NCBI RefSeq assembly: GCF_016097555.1
Contig: NC_054713.1
Span: 41,037,895-41,101,894 of the forward strand
Origin: Gigantopelta aegis
Taxonomy: Eukaryota; Mollusca; Gastropoda; Neomphalida; Peltospiridae
Length of the DNA stretch: 64,000 nt
Reading direction: 5' to 3'
Shown here piece by piece: positions 11,362-22,640 of this stretch. The notes under the pieces were generated by a model. It ran no database searches. It was not told the origin of the DNA and was given only the letters and a program-made list of their open reading frames with translations. Positions within the stretch are counted from its first letter, which is position 1. Each line of letters opens with the position of its first letter. The translations under genes were made by a program, and so were the position numbers.

Positions 11362-12815
11362 TTGTCGACAAAATACACATTTAGTCTGTTATCCACGAAA
11401 ATACACATTGAGTCGGTTATCCACGAAAATAGGCATCTAGTTTATTATCTATAAACATACACAGTATGTTGCCCACAAAAATACAGATTTACTTTGTTAT
11501 CCACAAAAATACACATTGAGTCGGTTATCCACGAAAATACTCATTTAGTTTATTATCTATAAAAATACACAGTATATTGCCCACAAAAATACAGATTTAC
11601 TTTGTTATCCACAAAAATACACATTGAGTCGGTTATCCACGAAAATACTCATTTAGTTTATTATCTATAAAAATACACAGTATATTGCCCACAAAAATAC
11701 AGATTTACTTTGTTATCCACAAAAATACACATTCAGTCTGTTATCTACGAAAATACTCATTTAGTTTATTATCTATAAAAATAAACAGTATGTTGTCCAC
11801 AAAAATACAGATTTACTTTGTTATCCACAAAAATACACATTCAGTCTGTTATCCACGAAAATACACATTTAGTTTATTATCTATAAAAATAAACAGTATG
11901 TTGCCCACAAAAATACAGATTTACTTTGTTATCCACAAAAATACACATTGAGTCGGTTATCCACGAAAATACTCATTTAGTTTATTATCTATAAAAATAC
12001 ACAGTATATTGCCCACAAAAATACAGATTTACTTTGTTATCCACAAAAATACACATTCAGTCTGTTATCCACAAAAATACACATTGGTTGTGTTTATCCA
12101 CGGAAATATATACATTTAATCTGTTATTCACGAAAACATATTTAGTCTTTAATCCACATGAATACATATTTCTTCTCTTATTCTCTAAATATATTTACTA
12201 TGTTATCCACGAAAATACCTACATGTATTTAGTTGATATCAACGAAAGTACATTTTTAGTCTGTTATTCAACTACATACATATTATATCTGTTAGTTAAG
12301 CTGTTAACCACGTAAATATATATTTAGTCTGTTATTCACGAAAACACATATTTAATCTGTTTTTCATCACAGTTCATGTAAATTCATAGTCTGATGTCCA
12401 CGTAAATGAATATTAAGTCTGTTGTTCATGTAAATACATATTTTGTCTATTCTCCACGTTAATACATATTTAGTCTGCCGTTCATGTTAATACATATTTT
12501 GTCTGTTGTTCACATAAATACATATTAAGTCTGTTCTCCGCGTAAATACATATTTTGTCTGTTGTTCACACAAATACATATTAAGTCTGTTCTCCGCGTA
12601 AATACATATTTTGTCTATTGTTCACGTAAATACATATTAAGTCTGTTCTCCGCGTAAATACATATTTTGTCTGTTGTTCACATAAATACATATTAAGTCT
12701 GTTCTCCGCGTAAATACATATTTTGTCTATTCTCCACGTTAATACATATTTAGTCTGCCATTTATGTTAATACATATTTAGTCTGTTGTTCATGAAAATA
12801 CAAATATGTCTGTCT
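11362..12815. repeat. 28-bp minisatellite with 108-bp and 56-bp higher-order units
   Basis: The base unit is about 28 bp (TTATCCACGAAAATACACAT plus 8 bases). From 11469 a four-part unit of 28+28+28+24 bp repeats every 108 bp: the TTGCCC or TTGTCC landmark lies at 11469, 11577, 11685, 11793, 11901 and 12009. A diverged middle part follows. From about 12505 a two-part 56-bp unit repeats, with landmarks at 12505, 12561, 12617 and 12673. Open frames through the array are a by-product of the repeat and not evidence of a gene. Confidence 0.95.
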
Positions 12816-12842
12816 GTTTGTTTGTGTGTCTGACTTTCTCTC

Positions 12843-12891
12843 TATCTACCTACACACACTTACAAACCACATAAACACATACATACACACA

Positions 12892-12978
<87 letters not shown>

Positions 12979-13099
12979 AGAGAGAGAGAGAGACGGTGAG
13001 AGACAGACACACACCGCACACACAAACGCAGACACACACACGCAGCCACACACACGCACACACGCAAGCACACACACACACACACACAATCTCTCTCCC

Positions 13100-13141
<42 letters not shown>

Positions 13142-13161
13142 ACACACACACACAAACTCTC

Positions 13162-13238
<77 letters not shown>
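12843..13238. repeat. compound CA/GA/CT/CA microsatellite
   Basis: Blocks in order: CA, GA, mixed ACAC/ACGCA, CT, CACA, CT, CA. The CT and GA blocks are mutually complementary, so the region could fold back on itself. Confidence 0.95.
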
Positions 13239-13904
13239 TTAAAAAAGGACTTAAAAGAAAATATGAAAATCATGGATAAAAACAATACGAGAATCAAGAG
13301 TCATCAGTGTGAGAACAATGTATTCTCTTTAAGGTCGGCCTTAGAACGCTGGGTTTGTTAGCAGTTCTTGTTGTTTTTTGTCCAATTAAGTGATATTATT
13401 GCGAAATATTATTTTAAATGAGACCATTTTCAATCAGTGACGTTCATTCGAAGGGTTGATAAATGTTTATTTTTTTGTCTCGTTTTTGCGGGATTTGGAA
13501 ATGAAAATGTGCTATCATTAACTGGAATTAATTCCAGAGTGTTCCAGGAAGCGCAATTTAGCAGCAGTTAGCGTATTTTATGAGATTGTCTTCGGCCAAA
13601 CAAAGGGACTGGAGTCTCTTGGAAAAACATTGACATGTGCAAATGAAATAAAATTCCATTTTAATTTCTCTCTTCTTGTTTTCTTTTTTTTCTTTCTTTT
13701 TTCTGGAACTCTCAAAATTTCAAAACATATAAGAAGGGGGGGGGGGGGGGCGTCACCAGTGCTATAATGGCAGGAATTAAGTGTGCTGATTATTTGACCC
13801 AGAAAAATAATTTTCTTACAATGTTTAAATAATTAGCAACAGAAATTTCACCAGAAAGAAAACGTCGTTACAACACATCTTAAATTATGGCTACGAGGTT
13901 TGGG
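13239..13904. other. no gene seen
   Basis: Unique sequence with a G run at 13737-13750. Nothing coding recognised. Confidence 0.5.
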
Positions 13905-13907
13905 TGA

Positions 13908-13990
13908 GACATAGACAGACAGAGAGAGAGAGACAGATAGACAGAGACACACACAGACAAACAAACAGACTGACAGAGACAAATGGAGAG
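13908..13990. repeat. degenerate CAGA/GA microsatellite
   Basis: Short GA and ACAGACAG-type units with frequent interruptions. Confidence 0.85.
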
Positions 13991-14213
13991 ATGGGGAGCT
14001 GCCGCCATTTAGGGTACTCTTTTTAAAGGCATGCCAGTACACACCATGAGCGAATCGACAATAGCTTCTTCTCTCATCTTCTACACCCAACTGCCATAGT
14101 TACTGTCTGCTTCTGAAGTTCAAAATGTGCTGTACATAAGTGTTGGAACAGACAATATGTTCTTTACTTCGTAAAAAAAATAAAATAATAAAAAATAAAT
14201 ATCAAAAAAACAT

Positions 14214-14301
14214 TCCCGCGAACCGGATTCGAACCAGTGACCTAAGGATATCAATGTGCAACTTCTACAGTCCTCCGCTCTACCAACTGAGCTATCACGG
14301 G
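14214..14301 (-). tRNA. tRNA-Tyr-GTA: tRNA-Tyr (GUA) with 15-nt intron
   Basis: The mature sequence is the same as in the copy at 1541-1627: acceptor CCCGTGA/TCGCGGG, D stem GCTC/GAGC, anticodon GTA, T arm ACTGG-TTCGAAT-CCGGT. The intron after position 37 is 15 nt and differs by one inserted base and one substitution. Seven T follow the 3' end as a Pol III terminator, and TTTATAA again directly precedes the 5' end. Exon identity with diverged outer flanks suggests a duplicated and maintained gene. Confidence 0.93.
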
Positions 14302-14392
14302 TTATAAACTTTGTGAGTCAATAGTAACTCCAGCGATACTCGCGTCGCTAGTTTTCTGTGGGCGTGAACGTGTATGTCAGCTGTAATCGCTG

Positions 14393-14617
14393 CCGGCTTT
14401 GGTAGTGTCGTGGTTAAACCGTCGGACATAAGGCTAGTAGGTACAGGGTTCGCAGCCCGGTACCGGCTCCCACCCAGAGCGAGTTTTAACGACTCAGTGG
14501 GTAGGTTTAAGGCCACTACACCATCTTCTCTCTCACTAACAACTAACAACTAACCCACTGTCCTGGACAGACAGCGTGCTTGAACCTTAACGGGATATAA
14601 GCACGAAAATAAGTTTA
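14393..14617 (+). mobile_element. SINE family D (H3-like head)
   Basis: Head with GTCGTGGTTAAACCGTCGG and a GGTACAGGGTTCGCAGCCC B-box region. Then comes a different body (GAGTTTTAACGACTCAGTGG, a CTAACAACTAAC-type run, TCCTGGACAGACAG) and the end ATAAGCACGAAAATAAG. It has no shared GATCCCTTGCTGC body. Confidence 0.88.
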
Positions 14618-15363
14618 ATAATTCTGCCTTCATATGTTAAATACAGTGCATTTAAAAAAAATAGATTATAAATATATATCTGATTGGTCCAGAGGTGCTT
14701 ACTTTTGTTCCTTCATATCTCGATGAACCGAACAAAATTAAGCCACGCCTACTACACCCCCACCCCCGACCAACACTATTTTTGTGCAACAAGCCGGATT
14801 ATTCTAGCAATCATATTTAGATATTTTGAAGAAAACATACGTGAAAGCTACAAAAGCAATACAAAAAATGTATACGATAAATTAATGGAAAATGCTATAG
14901 CAGCGTAGACATATAGATATATATGCATTGATTAAAAAAAAAAAAAAAAAAACCTCTTCGCTAATCATGACATGAGACTCGGTCGGTGGCCAAAGAAATC
15001 ATGTAGGAAACTTCACGCCTGTAACTTACTTGTAAGCGATGTTCTACAGCTGTTGGCGAAAATTAAACGGTTCCACCGACAGCATAAATGTTAGACACGT
15101 TCTCTTCGTTCACTTTTATAAAATATAAACTTAAACACGAATAGGACAATTCCTTCCAGTATAACTAAATGATCCGTAAAAATGCACGGCAGCTAGAGGA
15201 AATAATGACCTGATTCAAATAATAGTAAATGAACGTTCGCATTCTTACGCGACATAAGTATCAATGAAGTTTACACAAACAATACTACAGGCATATTTAA
15301 AGCTAAACAAAATAAATTCAGTTATGTATTGTTAAAGTATGCATATAAATTTAATTATAAGAC
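14618..15363. other. no gene seen
   Basis: AT-rich unique sequence with a run of about 17 A near 14934-14951. Nothing recognised. Confidence 0.5.
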
Positions 15364-15512
15364 TTGACCGCAATTATTTTTTGGTTCATGCAAGTATGAA
15401 CCGAAAAAACGATGTGCACACTTTTGTATGTCCCACTACGCGGAAACACACAGTGTGCACATCGTTTTTTCGGTTCATACTTGCATGAACCAAAACAATT
15501 ATTACGGTCAAT
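15364..15512. mobile_element. palindromic foldback element (43-bp arms)
   Basis: Arms 15379-15421 and 15453-15495 are perfectly complementary over 43 bp around a 31-nt loop, and imperfect pairing continues outward to a TTGACCG end motif. Each arm contains a smaller inverted repeat, GGTTCAT/ATGAACC. It is best explained as a foldback MITE; a long RNA hairpin is possible if transcribed. No coding capacity. Confidence 0.85.
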
Positions 15513-15513
15513 T

Positions 15514-15550
15514 CTTAAATAAGCACGAAAATAAGTTCAAATGAAATGGA
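15514..15550 (+). mobile_element. SINE family D tail fragment
   Basis: ATAAGCACGAAAATAAGTTC followed by AAATGAAATG matches the 3' end of family D. No head remains. Confidence 0.6.
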
Positions 15551-15593
15551 TGTAATCGCTTTATGTGTGGTCGCTTTTCGAATATATACTTAA

Positions 15594-15882
15594 ATGACAA
15601 TCTCAATTGCTATGGGTAATAGTAACTTAAATTGTCCTAAATTATCACGATACGTAAGTGGCAATCCATCTTGTGCCTGCGGATACCTAACTGAAGACGC
15701 TGAACACTTCTCACGCTTTGGTCCACTATACAACGTAGTTCGTAATACCCATTTCTCAGATTATCTTAATCTTAATTGTCATATTTTACCATTTGGTAAC
15801 TCAAACCTTAGTTTTCTAAAAAAAAATAACGCTGTATTCAAATCTGTCCAGAACTTCATTATAAATAGCAAACGTTTTGATA
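15594..15882 (+). pseudogene. LINE reverse transcriptase C-terminal end, decayed
   Basis: The open frame reads NPSCACGYLTEDAEHF and then GPLYNVVRN, followed by about 50 residues ending in NFIINSKRF. This matches the short zinc-binding C-terminal tail (CxC-G, then H-x3-5-C-P-L-Y) that follows the RT domain in many invertebrate non-LTR elements. The cysteine expected before PLY is glycine here. The RT and endonuclease domains are absent, so this is a 5'-truncated dead copy. The frame continues by chance into the inverted repeat of element O at 15883. Confidence 0.75.
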
Positions 15883-16129
15883 TTAAAGGAACATTCCTGA
15901 GTTTGCTGCACTGTAAGATGTTTCCGACTAATAAAATATTTCTATGATTAAACTTAATATTAAATATATTTTCTTGTTTAGAATATCAGTCTGTATATTC
16001 AATGTATTTCTGGTCATCTTAATATTTGTAAGAAGCCCAAACTGGATTTAGTCTTCAAATAATTTTGTACGTAAATAAATATTATAGGAAATAAAATAAA
16101 ATTTAACCTAGTACAAATATTAGAAAGAA
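15883..16129 (+). mobile_element. MITE O, left part
   Basis: Starts at TTAA with the terminal repeat AAAGGAACATTCCTGAGTTT and aligns throughout with the left half of the complete copy at 54946-55598. The right half is missing, cut where the minus-strand SINE at 16138 begins. Confidence 0.8.
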
Positions 16130-16137
16130 AAAAAAAA

Positions 16138-16512
16138 ATGTTTTATTTAACGACGCACTTTACACATTTTATTTACGGTTATATGGCGTCAGACATATGG
16201 TTAAGGACCACACAGATTTTGAGAGGAAACCCGCTGTCGCCACTACATAGTCTATTCTTTCCGATTAGCAGCAAGGGATCTTTTATTTGCGCTTCCTACA
16301 GGCAGGATAGCACAAACCATAGCCTTTGTTCAACCAGTTATGGATCACTGGTCGGTGCAAGTGGTTTACACCTACCCATTGAGCCTTGCAGAGTACTCAC
16401 TCAGGGTTTGGAGTCGGTATCTGGATTAAAACCCCCATGCCTCGACTGGGATCCGAACCCAGTACCTACCAGCCTGTAGACCGATGGCCTAACCACGACG
16501 CCACCGAGGCCG
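16138..16512 (-). mobile_element. SINE H3 head with tail B
   Basis: Full-length minus-strand copy: H3 head (GGCCTCGGTGGCGTCGTGG and CAGGCTGGTAGGTACTGG), the inner segment with CAGATACCGACTCCAAACCC, the shared GATCCCTTGCTGC body and tail B. The plus-strand copy at 24250 has the same head with tail A. Confidence 0.9.
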
Positions 16513-16528
16513 GTTCGTGGAACGGAGT

Positions 16529-16765
16529 CCTGGACCACACAGATTAAGAGAGGTAACCCGCTATCGCCATTTCGTGGGCTAGGGCCTACTATTTTTGATT
16601 AGCAGCAAGGGATCTTTTATATGCAACATCCCACACACAGAGTAGTGTATACCACGGCCTTTGATATACCAGTCGTGGTTCACTGGCTAGAACGAGAAAT
16701 AACCCAGACCGACCATGCATTGAGCGGGCGCTTTACCACTGGGCTACATGACTCCCCAACACATA
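16529..16765 (-). mobile_element. SINE H1-B, tail truncated
   Basis: Minus-strand H1 head and body with only the beginning of tail B (CTCTTAATCTGTGTGGTCC). The 3' terminus is lost. Confidence 0.8.
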
Positions 16766-16814
16766 ATCATGTTTTATTTTATTGCTTATATATTGATATT
16801 GTAAAATGTTTGGG

Positions 16815-16950
16815 GAGGCCTTAATATGGGTTAACCGCCTGTTTCCTCCCTTAATATCTGTGTGGTCCTTAACCATATGTCCCATGCCATCTAATCGTAA
16901 ATAAAAGGTGTTGAGTGCGTCGTTAAATAAACCATTTGGCATTTCCTTCC
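16815..16950 (+). mobile_element. SINE tail B fragment
   Basis: TTAATATCTGTGTGGTCCTT through GAGTGCGTCGTTAAATAAAC. No head. A CCTT microsatellite follows. Confidence 0.8.
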
Positions 16951-16959
16951 TTCCTCTTT

Positions 16960-17745
16960 ACTCAGAGAAGTTCTAAAAGGGAAGCAACTCTCATTAACCC
17001 TCTGTATGGCATTCAGTTTTGAATGCAGAACTCGACTCTGTTCATCCACCATAATTATGGAAGTTGGCGCGTCTTTCAGTATTGTATAAAAGTCAAATCA
17101 GTTCTGATTCAAACTAAAACAAACAAAAGGGAAACTAATTTCTCTGGAACTACATTCCTCTAAATGCCGCTGATTGGCTGCAATGGCGGCGTGATTCCTC
17201 TACTTGTAGTTTTCATTTAAAATCTGACACATAGGAGAACTCGACACAAAAAGACAATTCTGATGCTTGTTTTTTAATTAATGAGTACACGCTACTTTTT
17301 ACTTACACACGTCAAAAGTCTCGCCAAACTTTCAACTCGAGTAAATCGTGATTTCAAAGTACTCCCAGAGTTGATTCAGCCATTTTGACATTTGCTGTCG
17401 CAAATTAAGAAAATGTAAACACACTAGAAAGTTTCAAATATTTGGACAACAGACCTTGAAACAGTTGGGTGAAAGAGTTGGCCGATATCTTCCATTCACC
17501 TGTCAGTCAAGAAATTGGTAGCCAAGGTTGGCATCGCGGTAATCAGTAAGGTTGTGAAGTTATCTAATGAAGGTTTGGTTCGCACCCAGGTACCTACTGC
17601 TCCAGCCATGAGAGAAGTTTGACGGCTCGTTGGGAAGGTTATGGGAACGTTTTGTTCAGTATCGCATCACGATTTGCTACGGAAGTTTCAGAGATCGCTA
17701 CACAACAGTAGTTGCTAATCAGTTTTCAGTGGACTAGCGATATTG
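16960..17745. other. no gene seen
   Basis: Unique sequence of moderate GC without a recognised repeat or coding region. Confidence 0.45.
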
Positions 17746-17749
17746 CTTA

Positions 17750-17920
17750 TGACATCCACTAGAGCACGTTGATTAATTAACCATCGGCTATTGCATTTGG
17801 TAATTTTGACATGTAGTCTTTAGAGGAAACCGGCTACATTTCTCTTCTTAGCAGCAAGGGATCTTTTATATGCATTTTCCCACAGGACAATATATACCAC
17901 GGCCTTTGATATATCGTCGC
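17750..17920 (-). mobile_element. SINE tail A fragment
   Basis: Minus-strand tail A and body lacking both the terminal GTCGTTAAAC and the head. It abuts a plus-strand SINE. Confidence 0.75.
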
Positions 17921-17925
17921 AGGAT

Positions 17926-18479
17926 CGAACCACCTCTTTTCGTTCCAACCAGTGTACTAGAACTGGACAAAGGCCGTGGTATGTGCTTTCCTGTCTGTGG
18001 GAAAGTGCTTATAAAAGACCCTTTGCTGCATTAGAAATTTTTTAGCGGGTTTCCTCTGATGGCGGGACGTAGCCCAGTGGTAGAGCGCTCGTTCGATGAG
18101 CGGTCGGTGGGCCCATTGGGCTATTTCTCGTTCCAGCCAGTGCACCACGACTGGTATATTAAAGGCTGTGGTATGTACTGCCCTGTCTGTGGGATGGTGC
18201 ATATAAAAGATCCCTTGATGCTAATCGAAAAGAGTAGCTCGTGAAGTGGCGACAGCGGGTTTCCTCTATTAATATTTGTGTGGTCCTTAACCATATGTCT
18301 GACGCCATATAACGGTAAATAAAATGTGTTGCGTGCGTCGTTAAATAAAACATTTCTTTCTTTCTTTTTTTCCTCTGATTACGAGTCAGAATTACAAAAT
18401 GTTTGACATCCAATAGCCGATGATTAATTAATCAATGTGTTCCAGTGGTGTCGTTACACAAAACAAAAGTTAACTTTAA
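17926..18479 (+). mobile_element. SINE H2-A split by a nested SINE
   Basis: The body with CTTTGCTGCATTAGAAA and TTTCCTCTGAT is interrupted at 18060. The element resumes at 18369 with TTTCCTCTGAT, TACGAGTCAGAATTAC and tail A. The head is truncated at its 5' side. Confidence 0.88.
18061..18368 (+). mobile_element. SINE H1-B nested in the H2-A SINE
   Basis: Head H1 (GGCGGGACGTAGCCCAGTGG), body and tail B plus a TTTC-rich end. An 11-bp direct repeat, TTTCCTCTGAT, lies at 18050-18060 and 18369-18379. The head lacks the segment with GGATCGATCC. Confidence 0.93.
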
Positions 18480-18480
18480 C

Positions 18481-18600
18481 TTTTTGATATATCAGTCGTG
18501 AGGCACAGGTCTGGTTGGGATAAAACCCTATCAGAAAATGCATCCACTGAGAGGATTCGATCCTTGGGGTGCTCTACTGACTGAGCTAGATTCCTTCCCA
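18481..18600 (-). mobile_element. SINE H2 head fragment
   Basis: Minus-strand TAGCTCAGTCAGTAGAGC and AGGATCGAATCCTC mark the tRNA-like A and B boxes; the fragment ends soon after the CACGACTG-like motif. Confidence 0.7.
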
Positions 18601-18605
18601 GTTTG

Positions 18606-19644
18606 GAACGCACCACAAGTTTGGTGATATTGGATTTCTGTAAATGAAAATACTGAAGATCAGATGGAAATGTCAGCATCTTGTAATTCAGAAGGCTTCA
18701 ACTGAAGATAAAACATAAGAATTTGCTCTTCTCCAAATAAATTTGAAGTTTGGATTTTGAAGTGGCAAACGAATTTGTCGCTTACGATTCACGCAGATAA
18801 AAATTGTTTTTAAAATTAAATAAATAAAAAATAAATAATAAAAATAAGAAGAAGAAAGCAAACGAAGGGTTGTGACGCAATTTGATGTTTTGAATTCATC
18901 TGTATCGTGTTACGTTATCCTAATCAAAGAGATTTCCTAGTCCGTCTTCGAGTCTTTGAAGAAACTGTTCTATACGAGTAATTCAATTGCCGGGACTTTC
19001 ATCGATCTTTCAAACTTGCTCTTATCAAATTTATTCTTCGATGTAAGTGGAGAAAAAATACCAACTTTTAGACGCTGTTTTTTGAAACAATATACCACCA
19101 CTTCCCTAAATAACTAAATTTCTAGCGACATTCCGTGACAAATCGAAGGAATTAAACCTTCGGTTTTTTGCGCTCTGCTTCTAAATCGAAAACAATTAGA
19201 TGAGATGAAAACTGCTGCATCCAATACTTGCATCGACGGTTGAATTTTCATTAAATAACCCAAAGTCGATCTTCAGGTGTAACCTAATCGAAAACGTCGA
19301 AGAAAAATACAATTTTCAAGAGTGGATTCAAGTCGAATGTTTGTCCAGGTCATCGTAAAGGGCGAAACCGTACACCCGGTTTGCGTGCCGCCTCATTTGT
19401 TTTTGCACAAGCATGTTACATCAGACAAGGATCGGGTTAACACCAGTCGTGTCTGCTATTCGATCGGAATCAGACGCAAGTGCTACTAGGGTCGGAAGTG
19501 CGTGGTAATTTAGGAAGTTCGATGAAGGCTGCATTTTCCTCCCTTTCAGTAAAAATCGTTTTAATCGGAGGTTGTGGGATGGAGGTTGAAAAGGGCAGGT
19601 CGAACCAGAATTGTATTACACTGTGGTGTCGTTAAAGCCAAGCT
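18606..19644. other. unique block, no gene seen
   Basis: About 1 kb without recognised repeats apart from short A/T runs near 18810-18860. CpG is retained in many places. No protein domain is recognisable. Confidence 0.45.

Positions 19645-19706
<62 letters not shown>
19645..19706. repeat. uninterrupted run of 62 G
   Basis: Sixty-two consecutive G, able in principle to form G-quadruplexes. A 63-G run lies at 61671-61733. Confidence 0.95.
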
Positions 19707-19708
<2 letters not shown>

Positions 19709-19937
19709 GTAGGAGTAAAGTTAAAAGAGAAAAGTCAAGTGGAAGGAAAACGGTATTTAGTCAGCCGTTGTATTGATATCTTAACATCATGCCCGTATGG
19801 TTGGTGGCACAGGGGTTTTAACGAATGCCATAAAGGTATCAGAATCATGTAAATGTTTTTCATATGCGAGTACCACCCCACCCCCACCCCCAGAACTGCA
19901 CCCAAAAATACGAAATAACTCACAATCTGAGATGCAG

Positions 19938-19941
19938 ACAC

Positions 19942-19974
<33 letters not shown>

Positions 19975-20248
19975 GAGAGACACACACTGAGACACACACA
20001 CACACTGAGACACACACACACACACACTCTGAGACACACACACACACACACACACACACTGAGACACACACACACACACTGAGACACACACTGAGACACA
20101 CACACACACACTGAGACACACACTGAGACACACACACACACACACACACCGAGACACACACACACACACACACTGAGACACACACACACACACACACACA
20201 CAGACACTGAGACACACACACACACACACACTGAGACACACACACTGA

Positions 20249-20281
<33 letters not shown>

Positions 20282-20344
20282 AGACACACACACATACACA
20301 CACACACACTGAGACACACACACACACACACACACTGAGACACA

Positions 20345-20383
<39 letters not shown>

Positions 20384-20391
20384 AGACACAC

Positions 20392-20423
<32 letters not shown>

Positions 20424-20455
20424 TGAGACACACACACAGAGACACACATACACAC
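19938..20455. repeat. (CA)n array punctuated by CTGAGA
   Basis: About 500 bp of CA with more than a dozen CTGAGACACA interruptions and a few CATACA variants. Long open frames on both strands are low-complexity artefacts. Confidence 0.95.
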
Positions 20456-20460
20456 AAATG

Positions 20461-21121
20461 TAGCTCCCTCGGCACAAGAAAATCACAGAAGCCCCTATTT
20501 TAAGACGCACACGCTTGTTTAATGCAGAAACTGTGTTAAACGTTTTTGTTGTGGGGTTGTTGTTGTTGTTGTTTTTTCAAATATGTTAAGGGCTTGGACT
20601 GGCCAACATACAGTAAGCCTGCAAAAAGGTTTTAAACAAATAAAATAGTTTTACATTATTAAAAATTACAATTTACCTCTACATTTCTGGATATCGTAAT
20701 GTGTTGTAGTATCTCAATATCAATTTTTGTACATAAGAATTTATTATTTATTCCAAAGCCTTAACGGAATTTGAAATAATTCGATCAAAGGTCATTCTAA
20801 ATGTATATTTATCCGTATATTGCTTTGTATTAAAAATATATTAAAGTAAGATAGTGTTTTGGGTGGGGTTTTTTTTTTTTGGTTTTGGTTTTTTTTAAAC
20901 CCGAAAAAAAGCAGAATGTGTTTATTTTGTTGGTGGGGGGTGGGGGGACAAACGGAAGTCCGACAAGGGGTGAAAACACAGGATAGTCCCTTTAAATTGC
21001 TGGCAGAGATAACTAAAAACTAACAATGTATATGGTTATTATTAAAGTCTTCACTTGCAATCGTGGTTCAAACACGCATGGCTGGGACCTCAGGATAGGT
21101 GTTCAACGTGTTTGTCCAATT
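20461..21121. other. no gene seen
   Basis: AT-rich sequence with T and G homopolymers near 20866-20946. Nothing recognised. Confidence 0.5.
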
Positions 21122-21365
21122 ATATTTTCAACAAAACTAAATTTTGTTTTGTTTAACGACACCACTAGAGCACATTGATTTATTAATCATCGGCTATTGA
21201 ATGTCAAATATAGTCTTAGAGAGGAAACCCGTACAGTTTTTCCATTAGTAGCAAAGGATCTTTTATATGCACCATCACACAGACAGGACAGCACATACCA
21301 TGGCATTTGATATAACAGTCGTGGCGCTCTACCACTGGGCTACGTCCCGCCCCTCATATTTTCAA
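21122..21365 (-). mobile_element. SINE H1-A with 10-bp target duplication
   Basis: Minus-strand tail A, body and a head reduced by an internal deletion that removes the B-box part. Direct repeats ATATTTTCAA lie at 21122-21131 and 21356-21365. Confidence 0.88.
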
Positions 21366-22437
21366 ATGCACTTTTGACTTAATGGGCTAGGTCGGATTCA
21401 CTCGGGGAAACTTTCTGAGCTGTTCAGAAGTAATTTATTAGGTTGGACGGTACCAAAGAACAGAGTTCTGTACGTAGTAAAAACAGCTGCGGCTGTGATT
21501 GGTGGTAATATGTGACATTGATTATTTGTGCAAATACTATTATCCATTGGCAATAAATAAATACACTTTATTTGTTATACAGTTGTTATGCAGTATACAC
21601 CAGAGGTTGAAACTAATGCATAAACTGCGGTTTTCAGCATAAATTAAGGTTGCTAATAAAAACATCAATTAAATCTTGTAAATGGATTGTGACCTCCCAT
21701 TTTCTTGCAGATAGATTAGATGTGAGGAGCCACACATTTTATTGCTGTACTTCCTAGGTGTGTCGATACGCTGCTTATATAAGTTTTATTAGTGAACGTT
21801 TACGTTATCGGCAATAGAAATTGATTTGGTCACTTGGAACCATAACTGATATATTACGGAAGGAAGTCATTTGGAAAAAAAATTAAAATATTTATTGTGT
21901 AACTATCAGTTGCAAATTATTTCACACTGGATAAAAATAAAAATTTATTATTAAATTAAAGCTTGTTTATGTAAACGTTTCTTTTTCCGATTCTTCTCAC
22001 GTGCCGCAATGCAAGACGAGTAACAATAGCAACGTACATTTTTGTAAACAGAAAAAAAACCCATAATAAATGCTTATTCACTTATTGTATATATTTGTAA
22101 GCACACACACTGTCAAAACATTGACCGCCGATTTCAAAGCGCTTTGTTTCAGTACACCAAACGCACCTAACACGTGACATACGTCGTGTCATATATGTCG
22201 GGACTACTTTCAAACGTCATTTCAACTTCGTATTATTCTCACACCATTGTTTGTCCGTGTCAACAGTGGAGCAACGCAGACGTGCCTTCCATTGTTTTGA
22301 CTTCCAAACACATGGGTCATTCATCGTATGTTTTTTAATTTTGTCTATTTACCAAATATAAACGCTTTCACTCCATTCTAAAGCCGAACAAATATAGGTC
22401 ACATGTATACATTATCATAGACATATGGGCTCCTTTT

Positions 22438-22440
<3 letters not shown>
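21366..22440. other. unique block, no gene seen
   Basis: Contains GGGCTAGGTCGGATTCACTC at 21384, which resembles the 47-bp tandem unit at 56.5 kb. Otherwise no repeat or gene recognised. Confidence 0.4.
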
Positions 22441-22483
<43 letters not shown>

Positions 22484-22613
22484 GGGGGGGGGGGGGGGGC
22501 GGGGGGAGGAGAGGCTGATTTTTGCCCAGATCAAACAAAAATGTCCGAATTTGGATATTACGTTTATTGATATTTGCATTGCTAACAAACAGCTATGTAG
22601 GGTCCCAAACGAA
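22441..22613 (+). repeat. dispersed repeat F with G tract, copy 2
   Basis: A GT run, then about 50 nearly pure G (22453-22506), then TTTGCCCAGATCAAAC to GGGTCCCAAACGAA. The part 22522-22613 is duplicated at 22954-23044. Confidence 0.75.
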
Positions 22614-22640
22614 TAAAAAAAGAAAAGAAAAAACGAAGAA

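Noticed and set aside
11362..12815. CRISPR array
   Set aside because: The repeats are contiguous without unique spacers, and the DNA is animal nuclear.
12846..13361. Long frames on both strands with Ser-Leu, Arg-Glu or Val-Cys runs
   Set aside because: Microsatellite translations.
18541..18600. tRNA gene on the minus strand
   Set aside because: It has A- and B-box-like sequence but no paired acceptor stem, and it continues into SINE body; called an H2 SINE head.
19735..20510. Open frames of up to 246 codons on the minus strand
   Set aside because: They are composed of Cys/Val repeats read from the CA array.
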